DNA of 64,000 nt from Larkinella punicea. Its GTDB lineage: Bacteria > Bacteroidota > Bacteroidia > Cytophagales > Spirosomataceae. Shown piece by piece: positions 54,221 to 63,698 of this stretch. Below the pieces are notes generated by a model that saw only the letters and a program-made list of their open reading frames with translations, searched no databases and was not told the origin of the DNA. Positions within the stretch are counted from its first letter, which is position 1. Each line of letters opens with the position of its first letter. A program made the position numbers and the translations under genes. Location: the NCBI RefSeq assembly GCF_003334855.1, contig NZ_QOWE01000020.1, positions 96,693 to 160,692 of the forward strand, in the 5' to 3' direction.

Positions 54221-55606
54221 TTACTCTTTTGTCAGCCCGTTCCGCCAGGCCACTAGTTTGGGCTTCATTTCATCCACCAACCTGGGGTGCTGAGCGGCTA
54301 CATCCGTCTGTTCAGAAGGGTCAGTGGCCAGATCATAGAGTTCGGTGCCGGAACCGTCGGCATTGACCAGCAGTTTCCAGTGGCCCTGTCGCATGGCCAG
54401 ATTCGGGCTTTTGTCACGACCAGCCGGATAACGGAACGATTCGGTATTGCGACCGTATTCCCAGAAAAGAGGACTCTTGCGAGCGGTCGGTTTGCCCAGG
54501 AGAACCCCGGCCCGGTTTTCGCCGTCAGCGCCGGTGTTCCGCCCTTTTTTGCCCGCCAGACTCACAAACGTGGGCAGCAGGTCGACCGCACTCAATACTG
54601 ACTGATTATCAACCCGTCCTTTGGGCGTTCGGGCCGGATAGCGAACGATAAACGGCATCCGAATGCCCCCTTCATACAGCGAGAGCTTGCTGCCCCGGAA
54701 CAGCCCCGACCGACTCCCCTGAAAGGTTGGCAAGGCTCCGTTGTCGCTGGTAAACACAACGAGCGTATTTTCATCCATGCCCAGAGCTTTCAAACCGGCC
54801 ATCAGCCGACCAATCTGCAGGTCGAGTTCAGCCAGAACGGTTTTGAATTCGCGCGGTTTTTCGGTTCCCTTCGGAAACTCGTTGAGGGTCGTTTCGTCGG
54901 GCACCCAGGGCGTATGCACGTCATCGGGCCAGAGGTTGATGTAGCAGGGTTTGTCGGGGTTTCGCTTCAAAAAATCGAGCGTTTTGTCAACGAAGTACGC
55001 CGTTCGGTTCCAGCGTTTCACACTGTCGGATTTAGCCCAGATCCAGTCCGTCGACGTCAGCAGCGGGTCGGGGTCGGGGCTTTCCCAGGTGCTGGCATAT
55101 TCATCAAAACCGTATTGCCGGATTCCGGGCGCATTGTCGACATCGCGCCCCCCGCCCATGTGCCATTTCCCAAAGTGCGCCGTGGCATAGCCCGCGGCTT
55201 TGAGTTCACGGGCGACCGATGGCGCCGAAGCGTCCAGGAAATCGGCCTGTTCGCAGGTGCGGTTGTGTTTCCGATCCGCGAGAAACGACGTAATCCGCCA
55301 CTTTCCGGGGACGTTTCCTGTCAACAAACCCACGCGGGAAGGCGAGCAAATGGGGGCCGCGCTGTAGTAGTTCATAAACTGAATGCCCTCGGCTGCCAGC
55401 CGGTCGATGTGGGGCGTAGGCGGTAAGGAACTGGCTGAAGAGCTGGGCCGGTAGCAGCCCACATCGGCCGCCCCCATGTCATCGATCAGAATCAGAATGA
55501 TGTTGGGAGGCCGGCTGATTGGCTTCTGCTTAGAAGCTGGTAGGAAAGTCCCAAAGCTGCTACACAGCACGAGTATCAATGCCGGAAGGGCCTGTTTGCT
55601 CTTCAT
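54221..55606 (-). CDS. Exported sulfatase
   Basis: 461 residues. A signal-like start is followed by ILILIDDMGAADVGCY with metal-binding D42-D43. The formylglycine site is C87-S-P-S-R91 in APICSPSRVGLLTG, so this is a Cys-type sulfatase needing an anaerobic- or FGE-type maturase. HFGKWHMGGG, TPWVPDETTLNEF and LVVFTSDNGALPTF are further active-site blocks. It would remove sulfate from a sugar or aryl ester in the periplasm. It is the next minus-strand gene after the beta-lactamase-like gene. Confidence 0.94.
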   Translation of the reverse strand: MKSKQALPALILVLCSSFGTFLPASKQKPISRPPNIILILIDDMGAADVGCYRPSSSASSLPPTPHIDRLAAEGIQFMNYYSAAPICSPSRVGLLTGNVPGKWRITSFLADRKHNRTCEQADFLDASAPSVARELKAAGYATAHFGKWHMGGGRDVDNAPGIRQYGFDEYASTWESPDPDPLLTSTDWIWAKSDSVKRWNRTAYFVDKTLDFLKRNPDKPCYINLWPDDVHTPWVPDETTLNEFPKGTEKPREFKTVLAELDLQIGRLMAGLKALGMDENTLVVFTSDNGALPTFQGSRSGLFRGSKLSLYEGGIRMPFIVRYPARTPKGRVDNQSVLSAVDLLPTFVSLAGKKGRNTGADGENRAGVLLGKPTARKSPLFWEYGRNTESFRYPAGRDKSPNLAMRQGHWKLLVNADGSGTELYDLATDPSEQTDVAAQHPRLVDEMKPKLVAWRNGLTKE

Positions 55607-55712
55607 ACTCAGTTGATTTACGGGTCGAATTTAGGAAAAACGGGTTTCTTCGGCCCTAAAAGTACGCATTTTAGCCACCTGTTCGGCTTGGTTGGATAAT
55701 CGCGGGGTCTGG

Positions 55713-56855
55713 TCAACGGGTTTTGGCGGTTTTGCCCGCCTGCGCCCGCCAGTTGATCCCCAGAAAAGGAAAGGCCGGATGCTGTCCACCCACCGTCTGG
55801 CGGACGATCTCGTCGGCGAAATCCAGGCCGTCCGACCCGTTGGCGAAATAGACCACCGCGTCTTTGCGCGTGCGGTTCGCCAGGACGAAACATTTGAAGG
55901 CCCCATTATCGCCCCAGTGCCAGAAATAGGTTTCCGCCGGTGTTTGTTCCAGGCCAATCCCTAACCCCCAGTAAGAACCGGACACCAGCGTATCGGAGCC
56001 GGAAAAACGGGTGGGCAACTGGCTTTGCGGGCTGAGCATCTGATCGACCGTGGCGGGTTTCAGCCCCGTTGCGTTGAAAAGAGCCAGCACAAACCGGGCA
56101 TAATCCGGAGCCGTGGTATGCAGGGAATAAGCCATATTGGCCTGCGCCGGTTGGTATTTTTGCTCAACGTTTCCCGACTCGTCGTGCGGCAGGGCGTAAT
56201 TGGCGGTAAAGGCCGGTTGCCAGACAAAGCTACTGTGCGCCATCCCCAACGGTTTCAATACCCGGTTTTCCATAAACGCATTGATCGGTTCGCCCGTGAT
56301 TTTTTCAACGACTTTTTGCAGATAGACGAATCCTTCCCCGGAGTACCCAAACCGTTCGCCGGGGGAACGAACCATCGCCAGTTGGGCAGAGCGCCGGTTT
56401 TTACGCCAGTTCGGCAAGCCCGAGCGGTGGCTCAACACCAGCCGGGCCGTGATTTTCGTATACCGTTCATCGTCGGCCACGTCCGGATAAGGCAGGTATT
56501 CAAACAGCGGTTTGTCCAGATCCAGACGCCCTTCTTCCACCAGTTGCAAAACCGCATACGCAAAGAGCGGCTTGGTCAGTGAAGCGGCTTCGAAGACGGT
56601 GTTGGAATCCACGCGTTGGGTCGAGTCGGCTTTGGTGAAACCGTAGGCTTTTTGATAGGAAAGCCGCCCCTTCTGAATCAATGCCAGCGACAAACCGGGT
56701 ACGTTCGCGCTATCCATGAGTTGCCTGACGACCCGGTCAAGTTGGGTAAAGGCCGTGTCAGCCGGTTGGTTCTGGGCCTGGCTGGAAGCCGCCAGCAGGC
56801 TGAATAAGGTCAAGAACGCCATTCGTGCGCTGGAAAGTAGAGAGGTCGCGGTCAT
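55713..56855 (-). CDS. Serine beta-lactamase-like hydrolase
   Basis: 380 residues with a signal peptide (MAFLTLFSLLAASSQAQ; an ATG 11 codons earlier is used here). The catalytic S92-L-T-K95 lies in EAASLTKPLFAYAVLQL. Y171-S-G173 stands for the YxN motif (GERFGYSGEGFVYLQ), and HWGDNGAF supplies the third motif. This is the class C beta-lactamase/esterase/D-alanyl-D-peptidase fold; most such chromosomal genes encode esterases or peptidases rather than resistance enzymes. It precedes the sulfatase gene with a 106-bp gap. Confidence 0.92.
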   Translation of the reverse strand: MTATSLLSSARMAFLTLFSLLAASSQAQNQPADTAFTQLDRVVRQLMDSANVPGLSLALIQKGRLSYQKAYGFTKADSTQRVDSNTVFEAASLTKPLFAYAVLQLVEEGRLDLDKPLFEYLPYPDVADDERYTKITARLVLSHRSGLPNWRKNRRSAQLAMVRSPGERFGYSGEGFVYLQKVVEKITGEPINAFMENRVLKPLGMAHSSFVWQPAFTANYALPHDESGNVEQKYQPAQANMAYSLHTTAPDYARFVLALFNATGLKPATVDQMLSPQSQLPTRFSGSDTLVSGSYWGLGIGLEQTPAETYFWHWGDNGAFKCFVLANRTRKDAVVYFANGSDGLDFADEIVRQTVGGQHPAFPFLGINWRAQAGKTAKTR

Positions 56856-57332
56856 GTTGTTGCCAGGTTCATGGACAAAGATGACAAATTGGGGGGAATG
56901 GTTGCAGAGGGAAGCGGGATTGGGTTGAATTTTGGGGAGGAAGGGGGTTGGGATTATATTACATTAGGTTAGAATTGCCCTTTTCAGTAAACGGTTGTTG
57001 GTTTGCGCATGGTTGCAGTTTTCGCATGTCCCGACCAAAGGTATTCCGGTGAGTAAGGTATACACATCTTTGGGGCAGATTTTCTGTCGCGTAGCGACTT
57101 AATGTTTGTAGCTAATTAAAATTCATACCTTCTTTTTGGTCGCGTAGCGATCGAATAAAAGCCATACGGTTTGATCGCTACGCGACCAAAAAGAAGGTAT
57201 GGAATCATCTCCCTTTTCTACAAACATTCGGTCGCTAAGCGACCAAAAAGGCGTGTATAATTTAGGTGTTTCTACAGATCTATTTCTATATTTTTGGTTA
57301 CGTTCTGTGAAGACATAAACTTCAGAGCGATT
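56856..57332. other. Intergenic stretch with repeat cluster
   Basis: About 480 bp with no gene. The right half is filled by the nested inverted repeats at 57085-57244; the left part shows nothing recognisable. Confidence 0.6.
57085..57244. repeat. Nested inverted repeats, GTCGCGTAGCGAC type
   Basis: The inner pair is exact over 29 bp: CATACCTTCTTTTTGGTCGC (from 57124) to 57152 is mirrored at 57173-57201. The outer pair TGTCGCGTAGCGAC with AATGTTTGTAG (57085-57111) has a near copy on the other strand at 57218-57244. Each unit also carries the small palindrome GTCGC-TA-GCGAC. It lies just beyond the 3' end of the AT-rich two-gene operon. Confidence 0.92.
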
Positions 57333-58187
57333 TTAGGCGGTTTTTGGTCGAAGGTTCTCAATTAATGTCAATTCAGCAGGATTAAAATAATCAATTAAAG
57401 GCATATCAGCCGCTTCCCGTAGTTCAGCTAAATAAAAATCGCTTTTTGCTTTATTATAACCCGGAGCCTGAGTATTAAGAATGGCAATTTTGGTAAAGTA
57501 TTCATCAGCAACTGCGTTCCGGTTTACTACATTAAAATTTACAACTGCTTGAGAGATATCTTTGTTAAAGACAGAGTTGTTAGAACCGCTTATATACATT
57601 AAAAGGAACGGCCTAACTTTTATTCGAAAAATACAATCAAATTTAACTCTGTATTGTTCATTCACTTTGATATATTCATTGGTCTCAACATCTCTAAATA
57701 AGCTTTTAATATATCCATTAACCTGATCATGAAATGCCTTTTTGCTATCATTGACATCCTCTTCTTTTGAATAGCTTAGAATTCGGCTATTAACAGACGC
57801 AACAATGAACTGACTAAGTTCTAATACTAAGGATGACACTAATTCTTTCTTATTGGTAGTTTTATAAAAATAATTTATATTTTGTTTTGACTGAGTTTGT
57901 TTGATTTTGTAATATTCAATTATCTGTGTATTGATTCTAGTAACGATAGGTAATTCATCAATTAAGCCTTGGTCATTATATTTATCACGATGCAGCCAAC
58001 CGCCATCGGAAACAATAATTTTATCTTCTTTAACGCTTAGAAAAACCGAAACTACACAATTATTGAGAGTAGTAAATTGAGTAATTATTTCTATAGTTTC
58101 TCCTCTAGCCCTGTATTCTACAAGGTTACAGATATCGGACTTAATTGTCTCGAAAATACTTACCAATCTATCGTCTACTTTATTCAA
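57333..58187 (-). CDS. DUF1828-like protein of an AT-rich two-gene unit
   Basis: 284 residues. The N-terminal part (about 15-72) has IEIITQFTTLNNCVVSVFL and KIIVSDGGWLHRDKYN, which match the DUF1828 pattern (a short strand followed by an SDGG-type turn). The rest is helical, with CIFRIKVRPFLLMYISGS centrally. No in-frame ATG lies near the start, so TTG at 58187 is used; it overlaps the upstream gene by 8 bp, suggesting coupled translation. Function is unknown. DUF1828 proteins occur in phage and accessory regions of other bacteria. Confidence 0.7.
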   Translation of the reverse strand: MNKVDDRLVSIFETIKSDICNLVEYRARGETIEIITQFTTLNNCVVSVFLSVKEDKIIVSDGGWLHRDKYNDQGLIDELPIVTRINTQIIEYYKIKQTQSKQNINYFYKTTNKKELVSSLVLELSQFIVASVNSRILSYSKEEDVNDSKKAFHDQVNGYIKSLFRDVETNEYIKVNEQYRVKFDCIFRIKVRPFLLMYISGSNNSVFNKDISQAVVNFNVVNRNAVADEYFTKIAILNTQAPGYNKAKSDFYLAELREAADMPLIDYFNPAELTLIENLRPKTA

Positions 58188-58740
58188 AATCTATACCTTT
58201 ATGTAAATCTAGGTGTTCTGCATCAATAAATAAACTTGCCTGAAAACTAAGAGCGGGCCTTCCACCACTATCCATTAGGATTTTAGCTTCTCTACAAAAG
58301 CAGGCAAATCCAAAATCTAAGTCAGATTGAATTCTTGCTACATTCTCGTCTATCTCAAGGGTGCGAAATGCAAACTCTACTCCCTCTTCATCATACTGGT
58401 GGAAGTGTGGGGTAAATACGCGTCTTTGAAGAATAGGGAGAGTTTCATTTCTATTTTCATGCACAACTCCATCTGCGTCAAACCTGAAGATAGGACGCTG
58501 AAAACTTTCTGAAAAGATCTGAAACCCATAATCGCTATATTCGCTAATTTTCTGCTTACCAGTAAATTTCCCATTTGATCCGTTCTGATATCGTAACTCC
58601 GAATTGAAAGATGTATACTCCCAATGAGAACCAATTCCCCTTGTAAAAAGAATTGGGCGATTAGCAACAAACTTTATTTGACTCAACAAGGACGAATACA
58701 GATTATTATTCTCCCTTATGTCCCGACACCTTTTAAGCAT
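58180..58740 (-). CDS. Unknown His-rich partner of the DUF1828-like protein
   Basis: 186 residues from the ATG at 58740. Not assigned to a named family. Visible motifs are R86-F-D88 with G91 and H94-E-N96 (FRFDADGVVHENRNE), and P111-H112-F-H114-Q-Y116 with G120 (TPHFHQYDEEGVEFAF). The HxH pair and the earlier D/H residues could form a metal or nucleotide site. From memory, proteins with such an R-D...H-x-N...PHxH-x-Y-x-E-G pattern occur beside DUF1828 genes in Firmicutes and phages. It is the first gene of the unit and is strongly AT-rich, unlike both flanks. Confidence 0.65.
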   Translation of the reverse strand: MLKRCRDIRENNNLYSSLLSQIKFVANRPILFTRGIGSHWEYTSFNSELRYQNGSNGKFTGKQKISEYSDYGFQIFSESFQRPIFRFDADGVVHENRNETLPILQRRVFTPHFHQYDEEGVEFAFRTLEIDENVARIQSDLDFGFACFCREAKILMDSGGRPALSFQASLFIDAEHLDLHKGIDFE

Positions 58741-58906
58741 ACAAATATGTATTTCTCCCCCAACCTACGCAATCCCCTGAGATTTCGCAAGAGTGAAAAG
58801 GGATTGATTTTTGAGATATTCCTAATCCGAGGTCTATGTCTTTACTGGCCATAAAAGGTCTGTTGGGATACAGGCATCGGAATAGAGCTTAACAAGTGTA
58901 ACAAAA

Positions 58907-58929
58907 AAGGTCTGCAAAACACAGACCTT
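58907..58929 (-). terminator. Rho-independent terminator after DUF1501 gene
   Basis: On the minus strand AAGGTCTG and CAGACCTT form an 8-bp stem with a 7-nt loop, and the stem runs into a T-rich tail. It begins 15 bp past the DUF1501 stop and ends the minus-strand operon. Confidence 0.8.
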
Positions 58930-58944
58930 AAAGTAAAACAATTT

Positions 58945-60390
58945 TCACGCCAAAATCCCCTTCACCAACTTCCCCTCCACATCCGTCAGCCGAAACCGCC
59001 GACCCTGAAATTCGTAGGTCAGTTTTTCGTGATCAACGCCCAGCAAGTGCAAGAGCGTCGCCTGAAAATCGTGGACGTGGACCGGGTTTTTGATGATGTT
59101 ATAGCCAAACTCGTCGGTTTCGCCGTAGGTGATGCCGCGTTTGACACCGCCCCCCGCCATCCACATCGTGAAGCAGCGCGGGTGGTGATCGCGGCCGTAA
59201 TTGTCTTTCGTCAGTTTGCCCTGTGAGTAGTTTGTGCGGCCAAATTCTCCGCCCCACACCACGAGCGTGTCGTCCAGCAAACCGCGTTGTTTCAGGTCCT
59301 GCACCAGTGCTGCCGACGCCTGATCGGTCGCTTTGCACTGTTTGGTGATGCTCTTGGGCAAGTTTCCGTGCTGATCCCAGCCCTGGTGATACAACTGCAC
59401 AAATTTTACATCACGCTCCAGTAACCGACGGGCCATCAGACAGTTGGCCGCATACGTCCCCGGATTCCGGGCCGATTCGCCGTATAGATCGAACACCCAA
59501 TCCGGCTCGTCGGACAAATCGTTGACTTCCGGCACCGACGTTTGCATCCGAAACGCCATTTCATACTGCGCAATGTGGTTCGACACTTCCGGGTCGCCGT
59601 AAATTTCCTCCTGCACCTGGTTCAGATCCTTCAGCGCGTCGAGCATCGACCGCCGATCCGACGAACTGTAGCCGTTGGGATTGCTCAGATACAAAACCGG
59701 GTCGTTGCCGGAGCGAAACTGCACGCCCTGGTGTTTCGATGGCAAAAAACCGTTGCCCCACAACCGGGCATACAACGGCTGATCCTGCGGGGCGTCTTTC
59801 GACACCATCACGATGAAAGCGGGTAGATTTTCGTTAGCCGACCCCAGCCCGTAGCTCACCCAGGAGCCAATACTGGGCCGCCCGGCCAGTTGATTTCCGG
59901 TCTGAAAAAACGTCAGCGCCGGGTCGTGGTTGATTTGCTCGGTGTACATCGATTTGATGAAACACAGGTCGTCGACCACTTTGCCGGTATACGGCATCAG
60001 CTCGCTCGCCCACGCGCCACTTTTGCCGTACTGGGCAAATTTGTAGGGCGAACTCACCAGCGGCAGTGCCGATTGCTGGGCGCTCATGCTCGTCAGCCGC
60101 TGGCCTTTCCGCACCGACGCGGGCAGGTCTTTGCCGTGCATCTTTTCCAGATACGGTTTGTAGTCGAACGTCTCCAGTTGCGACGGTCCACCGCTTTGAA
60201 ACAGATACACGACCCGCTTGGCTTTCGGAGCACGGTTTGGCACGGTTTCAATCCGTTCGGCCGGGTTGGAGAAAAGCTGCGAAGGCAACAACGACCCCAG
60301 CGCCAGCGAGCCCAGGCCCCAGGAAGCTTTGTTCAGAAAAGACCGCCGGTTGAAGGTGTCGGCCAGACTCTGCGCGAGTTTCTCTTTCAT
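58945..60390 (-). CDS. DUF1501 protein, Tat-exported
   Basis: 481 residues. A twin-arginine signal is seen at residues 15-19 (FNRRSFLNKASWGLGSLALG). RVVYLFQSGGPSQLETFDYK, SMYTEQINHDPALTFFQTG and LVVWGGEFGRTNYSQG are the standard DUF1501 blocks, which relate it to the alkaline-phosphatase/sulfatase superfamily. GRDHHPRCFTMWMAGGGVKR gives the metal-site histidines. In Planctomycetes and Bacteroidota it nearly always accompanies a DUF1549/DUF1553 cytochrome, as here (5-bp spacing). The pair is suspected to act in polysaccharide or sulfated-substrate use; its biochemistry is unproven. Confidence 0.93.
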   Translation of the reverse strand: MKEKLAQSLADTFNRRSFLNKASWGLGSLALGSLLPSQLFSNPAERIETVPNRAPKAKRVVYLFQSGGPSQLETFDYKPYLEKMHGKDLPASVRKGQRLTSMSAQQSALPLVSSPYKFAQYGKSGAWASELMPYTGKVVDDLCFIKSMYTEQINHDPALTFFQTGNQLAGRPSIGSWVSYGLGSANENLPAFIVMVSKDAPQDQPLYARLWGNGFLPSKHQGVQFRSGNDPVLYLSNPNGYSSSDRRSMLDALKDLNQVQEEIYGDPEVSNHIAQYEMAFRMQTSVPEVNDLSDEPDWVFDLYGESARNPGTYAANCLMARRLLERDVKFVQLYHQGWDQHGNLPKSITKQCKATDQASAALVQDLKQRGLLDDTLVVWGGEFGRTNYSQGKLTKDNYGRDHHPRCFTMWMAGGGVKRGITYGETDEFGYNIIKNPVHVHDFQATLLHLLGVDHEKLTYEFQGRRFRLTDVEGKLVKGILA

Positions 60391-60395
60391 AACTT

Positions 60396-63300
60396 CTAAT
60401 GTTTCGTAATAAACGCTTCCGAATTCATCACCGCACTGGCGACGACGGCACCAGCCGCGAGGGCGGGTTTCTCGGTTGGTTCGGTCAATTTGTATTCGCC
60501 AGCGTCAATCCAGCCCTGCATTTTGGCGGGACTTTTCCGGAATTTCTGGTATTCCTGCTGGTATAGTTTCGTCAGGATCGTCAACTCTTTTTCGACCGGT
60601 TTTCGGCTGGTCAGCAACCGGAAAAGCTGGGTCAACTGGTCGGGCAGCGGTTTGCCGGGTGCAATCGACCGGGCGGCCACCACTTTGGCGGCTTCGACAA
60701 ACTGCGGATCGTTGAGCAACACCAGCGCCTGCAAGGGCGTGCTGGTTTTCTGCCGTTGCACCACGCAATAACTCCGCGAGGGCGCATCGAAGGTGTTCAT
60801 CGACGGGGGCGGATTGGTTCGACGCCAGAACGTGTACAGACTCCGGCGGTACAGTTTTTCGCCGGTATCCTGTTCGTACGTTGTGTTGTTCACCGCCCAC
60901 AAGCCTTCCGGCTGATACGGTTTTACGCTTTCACCGCCCAACCGACCCGACAACAAACCGCTCGATGCCAGTGCATTATCCCGAATCATCTCGGCGGTTA
61001 ACCGAAACATCGGGCCACGGGCGAGCCACGTATTTTCGGGGTCTTTCTGCTGCAAATCCGGTCGCCCGCGCGACGATTGCCGGTAGGTTGCTGTCATCAC
61101 CAGCAGTTTCTGCATGGCTTTCACGTTCCAGCCCGACTCTCTAAACTGAACCGCCAGCCAGTCGAGCAATTCGGGGTGCGTGGGCAAATTGCCCTGATTG
61201 CCGAAGTTGTTGGCCGATTTCACCAGACCGGTTCCGAAGTACGTTTGCCAGTAGCGGTTCACGGTCACCCGGGCCGTCAGCGGATTGTCGGGATGCAGCA
61301 GCCACTTCGCCAGACCGAGCCGGTTTCTCGGGTATTCCTTCGGGAACGGCAACACGCTGGCGGGCACGTCGGGCTGAACCGGGTCGCCGGGGGCATCGTA
61401 AACACCCCGTTTGAGAATGTGCGTTGGCCGGGGCGTTTTCATGTCTTCCATCACCATGATTTCCGGAATGTCCTCCGCAATCCGGTTTCGCTCCGCCCGC
61501 AGTTTCTGCAATTCGTCGCGTTGTTGCTGATAGGTTGTCGAAACCGTGCTGAGATAATAGTCCTTCAGCGGTTCGCCTTTGACGGTGGGCAGGGTTTGGG
61601 TCGATTGAACCAGCGCCTGCACTTCCGGGGCCGTCAATGCGCGGTTGTAGACCACCAGTTCATCGATGGCACCTTTCTTGAAACCGGGGCCACGCATGTC
61701 CGCGCCGACCATCAACCCGGTTTGCTTGCCTTTAAAGAGAATGTCTTTGTACAGATTATCCTTTTCGGTCACCAGTGCGGTTTCTTTTCCATCCACGAAC
61801 AGTCGCAGACCGTTCGCTTTGCTCGAACCGTCGTAGGTCATCGTCAACTGAATCCATTTTTCTTTCGGCAAAACCTGCTTCCCGATCCGAATAATGCTGT
61901 TGTAAGGCCAGGTATGCGCCATCAGCAGCTCCGGTTTGCCGTCGCGCAGGTTCAGGAAATACCCCCGAAAATTGTACAGAATATCGCCGTTGCCCTTGTG
62001 AACGAGAGCCGCCTTGGAAACATCTTTGGGAATGTTGACCCAGACGCCGATGGAGAACGGTTGCGATCGGTTAAAAATACCGACATCGCCCAGCGTCAGA
62101 ATATCGTCGCCGTTGGACTGAAACGCATTACCACGTTTGCCCGGCACCAAAACCGGGTCAAGCACTTTGCCGCTGTCTTTCTTGCTAACGGCGTTCAGAA
62201 ACTTGCCATTCGCCAGTTTGTCGAACGTAAAATGGGCCTGCAAGCCTTTCCGAACATCGAACGGAATGACCGATGCGGTTTTGGCCTGCCATTGTTCAAA
62301 TGCCGGTTGTTCCTGCTGAACCGTCTGCCGGATCGCGCTTTCCGTCGCCTTGATTTTGGTATCCAGAAACGTCAGCAGGCTGTCGTGTTTCGGCTGGCTC
62401 AGCAACATCGTCGGCACCGGCATGGCATCGTCCCAGGAGATTTGCCCGGCTTCGTCCACGTTGTTGAAAAAGGCGAAGAGGCTGTAATAATCTTTCTGTG
62501 AAAACGGGTCGAACTTGTGGTCGTGGCAACGCGCGCATTCCACCGTCAGGCCCATCAAGGCGGTTCCGACGGTGTTGGCGCGGTCGGCGACGTATTCCAC
62601 CCGAAACTCTTCGTTGATAATCCCGCCTTCCATATTCTGCGAGTGGTTGCGGTTGAAGGCCGTCGCCAACCGTTGTTCCCGCGTCGCATTGGGCAGCAAA
62701 TCGCCCGCCAGTTGCCAGGTCACAAACTGATCGAACCGCTGATTCTGGTTAAACGACTTGATCACCCAGTCGCGCCAGGGCCACATCGGCCGGTAGCGGT
62801 CGACGGTGTAGCCGTGGGTGTCGGCATAGCGGGACAAATCGAGCCAATCGACGGCCATTTTCTCGCCGTAATGGGGCGATTTCAGCAACCGATCCACCAC
62901 TTTTTCGTAGGCATTCGGCGAACGGTCGGCCAGAAAAGCCTGTTGCTCTTCCACGGTGGGCGGCAAACCGGTCAAATCCAGCGTAACCCGGCGGAGCAGG
63001 TTTTCCCGGTCGGCTTCGGGAGACGGTTTCAATCCCTTCTCCTCCATTTTTTGCAGCGTAAAATAGTCGATCGGATTTTTGGGCCAACTGGCGTCTTTCA
63101 CGGTCGGCAGTTTCGCCTTTTCCGGTTTGAGCAGCGCCCAGTGCGGTTTGTACTCGGCCCCATCCTCGATCCATTTGAGGAGCACGGCTTTTTCGTACGG
63201 GGTCAGAACGCGATTTGAGGATTTCGGAGGCATCATCTCGTCTTCGTCCGTCGTCACCAGCCGGTAATACACTTCGCTTTCCGACAGATCGCCGGGGACA

Positions 63301-63605
63301 ATGGCGTGTTTTTTGTTCTTCGCTTTTTTCAAAGCCGCCATCGCCCCTTCGCGGGTTGCCAGTTCCAAACCACCTTTCTGACTGGCCTTATCGGGACCGT
63401 GGCAGAAAAAACATTTGTCGGACAGGATCGGCTTCACGTGCAGGTTGTAATCCACCTTCTCGGGAAGCTGATCCGCCAACGCTTCAATTTCAGCCGGTTT
63501 TTCCACCCCACCACAGCTTTGAATCAGCACACTTCCGGAGAAGCACGCCAATCCCGCCATCCACATCCCAATACGGCTCGTCATTTTTAGCTTCATTCTA
63601 ATCAT
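60396..63605 (-). CDS. PSCyt1/DUF1549/DUF1553 cytochrome with LamG-like domain
   Basis: About 1069 residues from the ATG at 63605 (a second ATG lies three codons on). A lipobox (GSVLIQSCGG, Cys31) anchors it. The haem motif C65-F-F-C68-H69 begins the planctomycete cytochrome domain (PSCyt1, to about 160). DUF1549 follows (about 175-385) with PHYGEKMAVDWLDLSRYADT and a second CARCH motif. A LamG-like carbohydrate-binding insert spans about 440-650 (NGLRLFVDGKETALV). DUF1553 (about 760-1000) includes LAKWLLHPDNPLTARVTVNR and YWQTYFGTGLVKSANNFGNQ. It is co-transcribed with DUF1501, probably below the SusD gene to its right. Confidence 0.93.
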   Translation of the reverse strand: MIRMKLKMTSRIGMWMAGLACFSGSVLIQSCGGVEKPAEIEALADQLPEKVDYNLHVKPILSDKCFFCHGPDKASQKGGLELATREGAMAALKKAKNKKHAIVPGDLSESEVYYRLVTTDEDEMMPPKSSNRVLTPYEKAVLLKWIEDGAEYKPHWALLKPEKAKLPTVKDASWPKNPIDYFTLQKMEEKGLKPSPEADRENLLRRVTLDLTGLPPTVEEQQAFLADRSPNAYEKVVDRLLKSPHYGEKMAVDWLDLSRYADTHGYTVDRYRPMWPWRDWVIKSFNQNQRFDQFVTWQLAGDLLPNATREQRLATAFNRNHSQNMEGGIINEEFRVEYVADRANTVGTALMGLTVECARCHDHKFDPFSQKDYYSLFAFFNNVDEAGQISWDDAMPVPTMLLSQPKHDSLLTFLDTKIKATESAIRQTVQQEQPAFEQWQAKTASVIPFDVRKGLQAHFTFDKLANGKFLNAVSKKDSGKVLDPVLVPGKRGNAFQSNGDDILTLGDVGIFNRSQPFSIGVWVNIPKDVSKAALVHKGNGDILYNFRGYFLNLRDGKPELLMAHTWPYNSIIRIGKQVLPKEKWIQLTMTYDGSSKANGLRLFVDGKETALVTEKDNLYKDILFKGKQTGLMVGADMRGPGFKKGAIDELVVYNRALTAPEVQALVQSTQTLPTVKGEPLKDYYLSTVSTTYQQQRDELQKLRAERNRIAEDIPEIMVMEDMKTPRPTHILKRGVYDAPGDPVQPDVPASVLPFPKEYPRNRLGLAKWLLHPDNPLTARVTVNRYWQTYFGTGLVKSANNFGNQGNLPTHPELLDWLAVQFRESGWNVKAMQKLLVMTATYRQSSRGRPDLQQKDPENTWLARGPMFRLTAEMIRDNALASSGLLSGRLGGESVKPYQPEGLWAVNNTTYEQDTGEKLYRRSLYTFWRRTNPPPSMNTFDAPSRSYCVVQRQKTSTPLQALVLLNDPQFVEAAKVVAARSIAPGKPLPDQLTQLFRLLTSRKPVEKELTILTKLYQQEYQKFRKSPAKMQGWIDAGEYKLTEPTEKPALAAGAVVASAVMNSEAFITKH

Positions 63606-63698
63606 TGACTCCGAACAGAACAAGTGAGACCATTTTCACTGCAATTTCGGCTTTTTTATTTTGTGCTATTCCAGTATTATACAAGAATTTACCCACTT

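Noticed and set aside
55713..56855. Antibiotic-resistance beta-lactamase
   Set aside because: It has the general serine beta-lactamase fold, but the YxN motif is Y-S-G and most such chromosomal genes encode esterases or peptidases.
57085..57244. CRISPR array
   Set aside because: Repeat units are inverted and unevenly spaced, with no regular spacers or cas genes.
61077..62501. 474-codon plus-strand open frame
   Set aside because: It is antisense to the DUF1549/DUF1553 gene, a common shadow in GC-rich codon usage.
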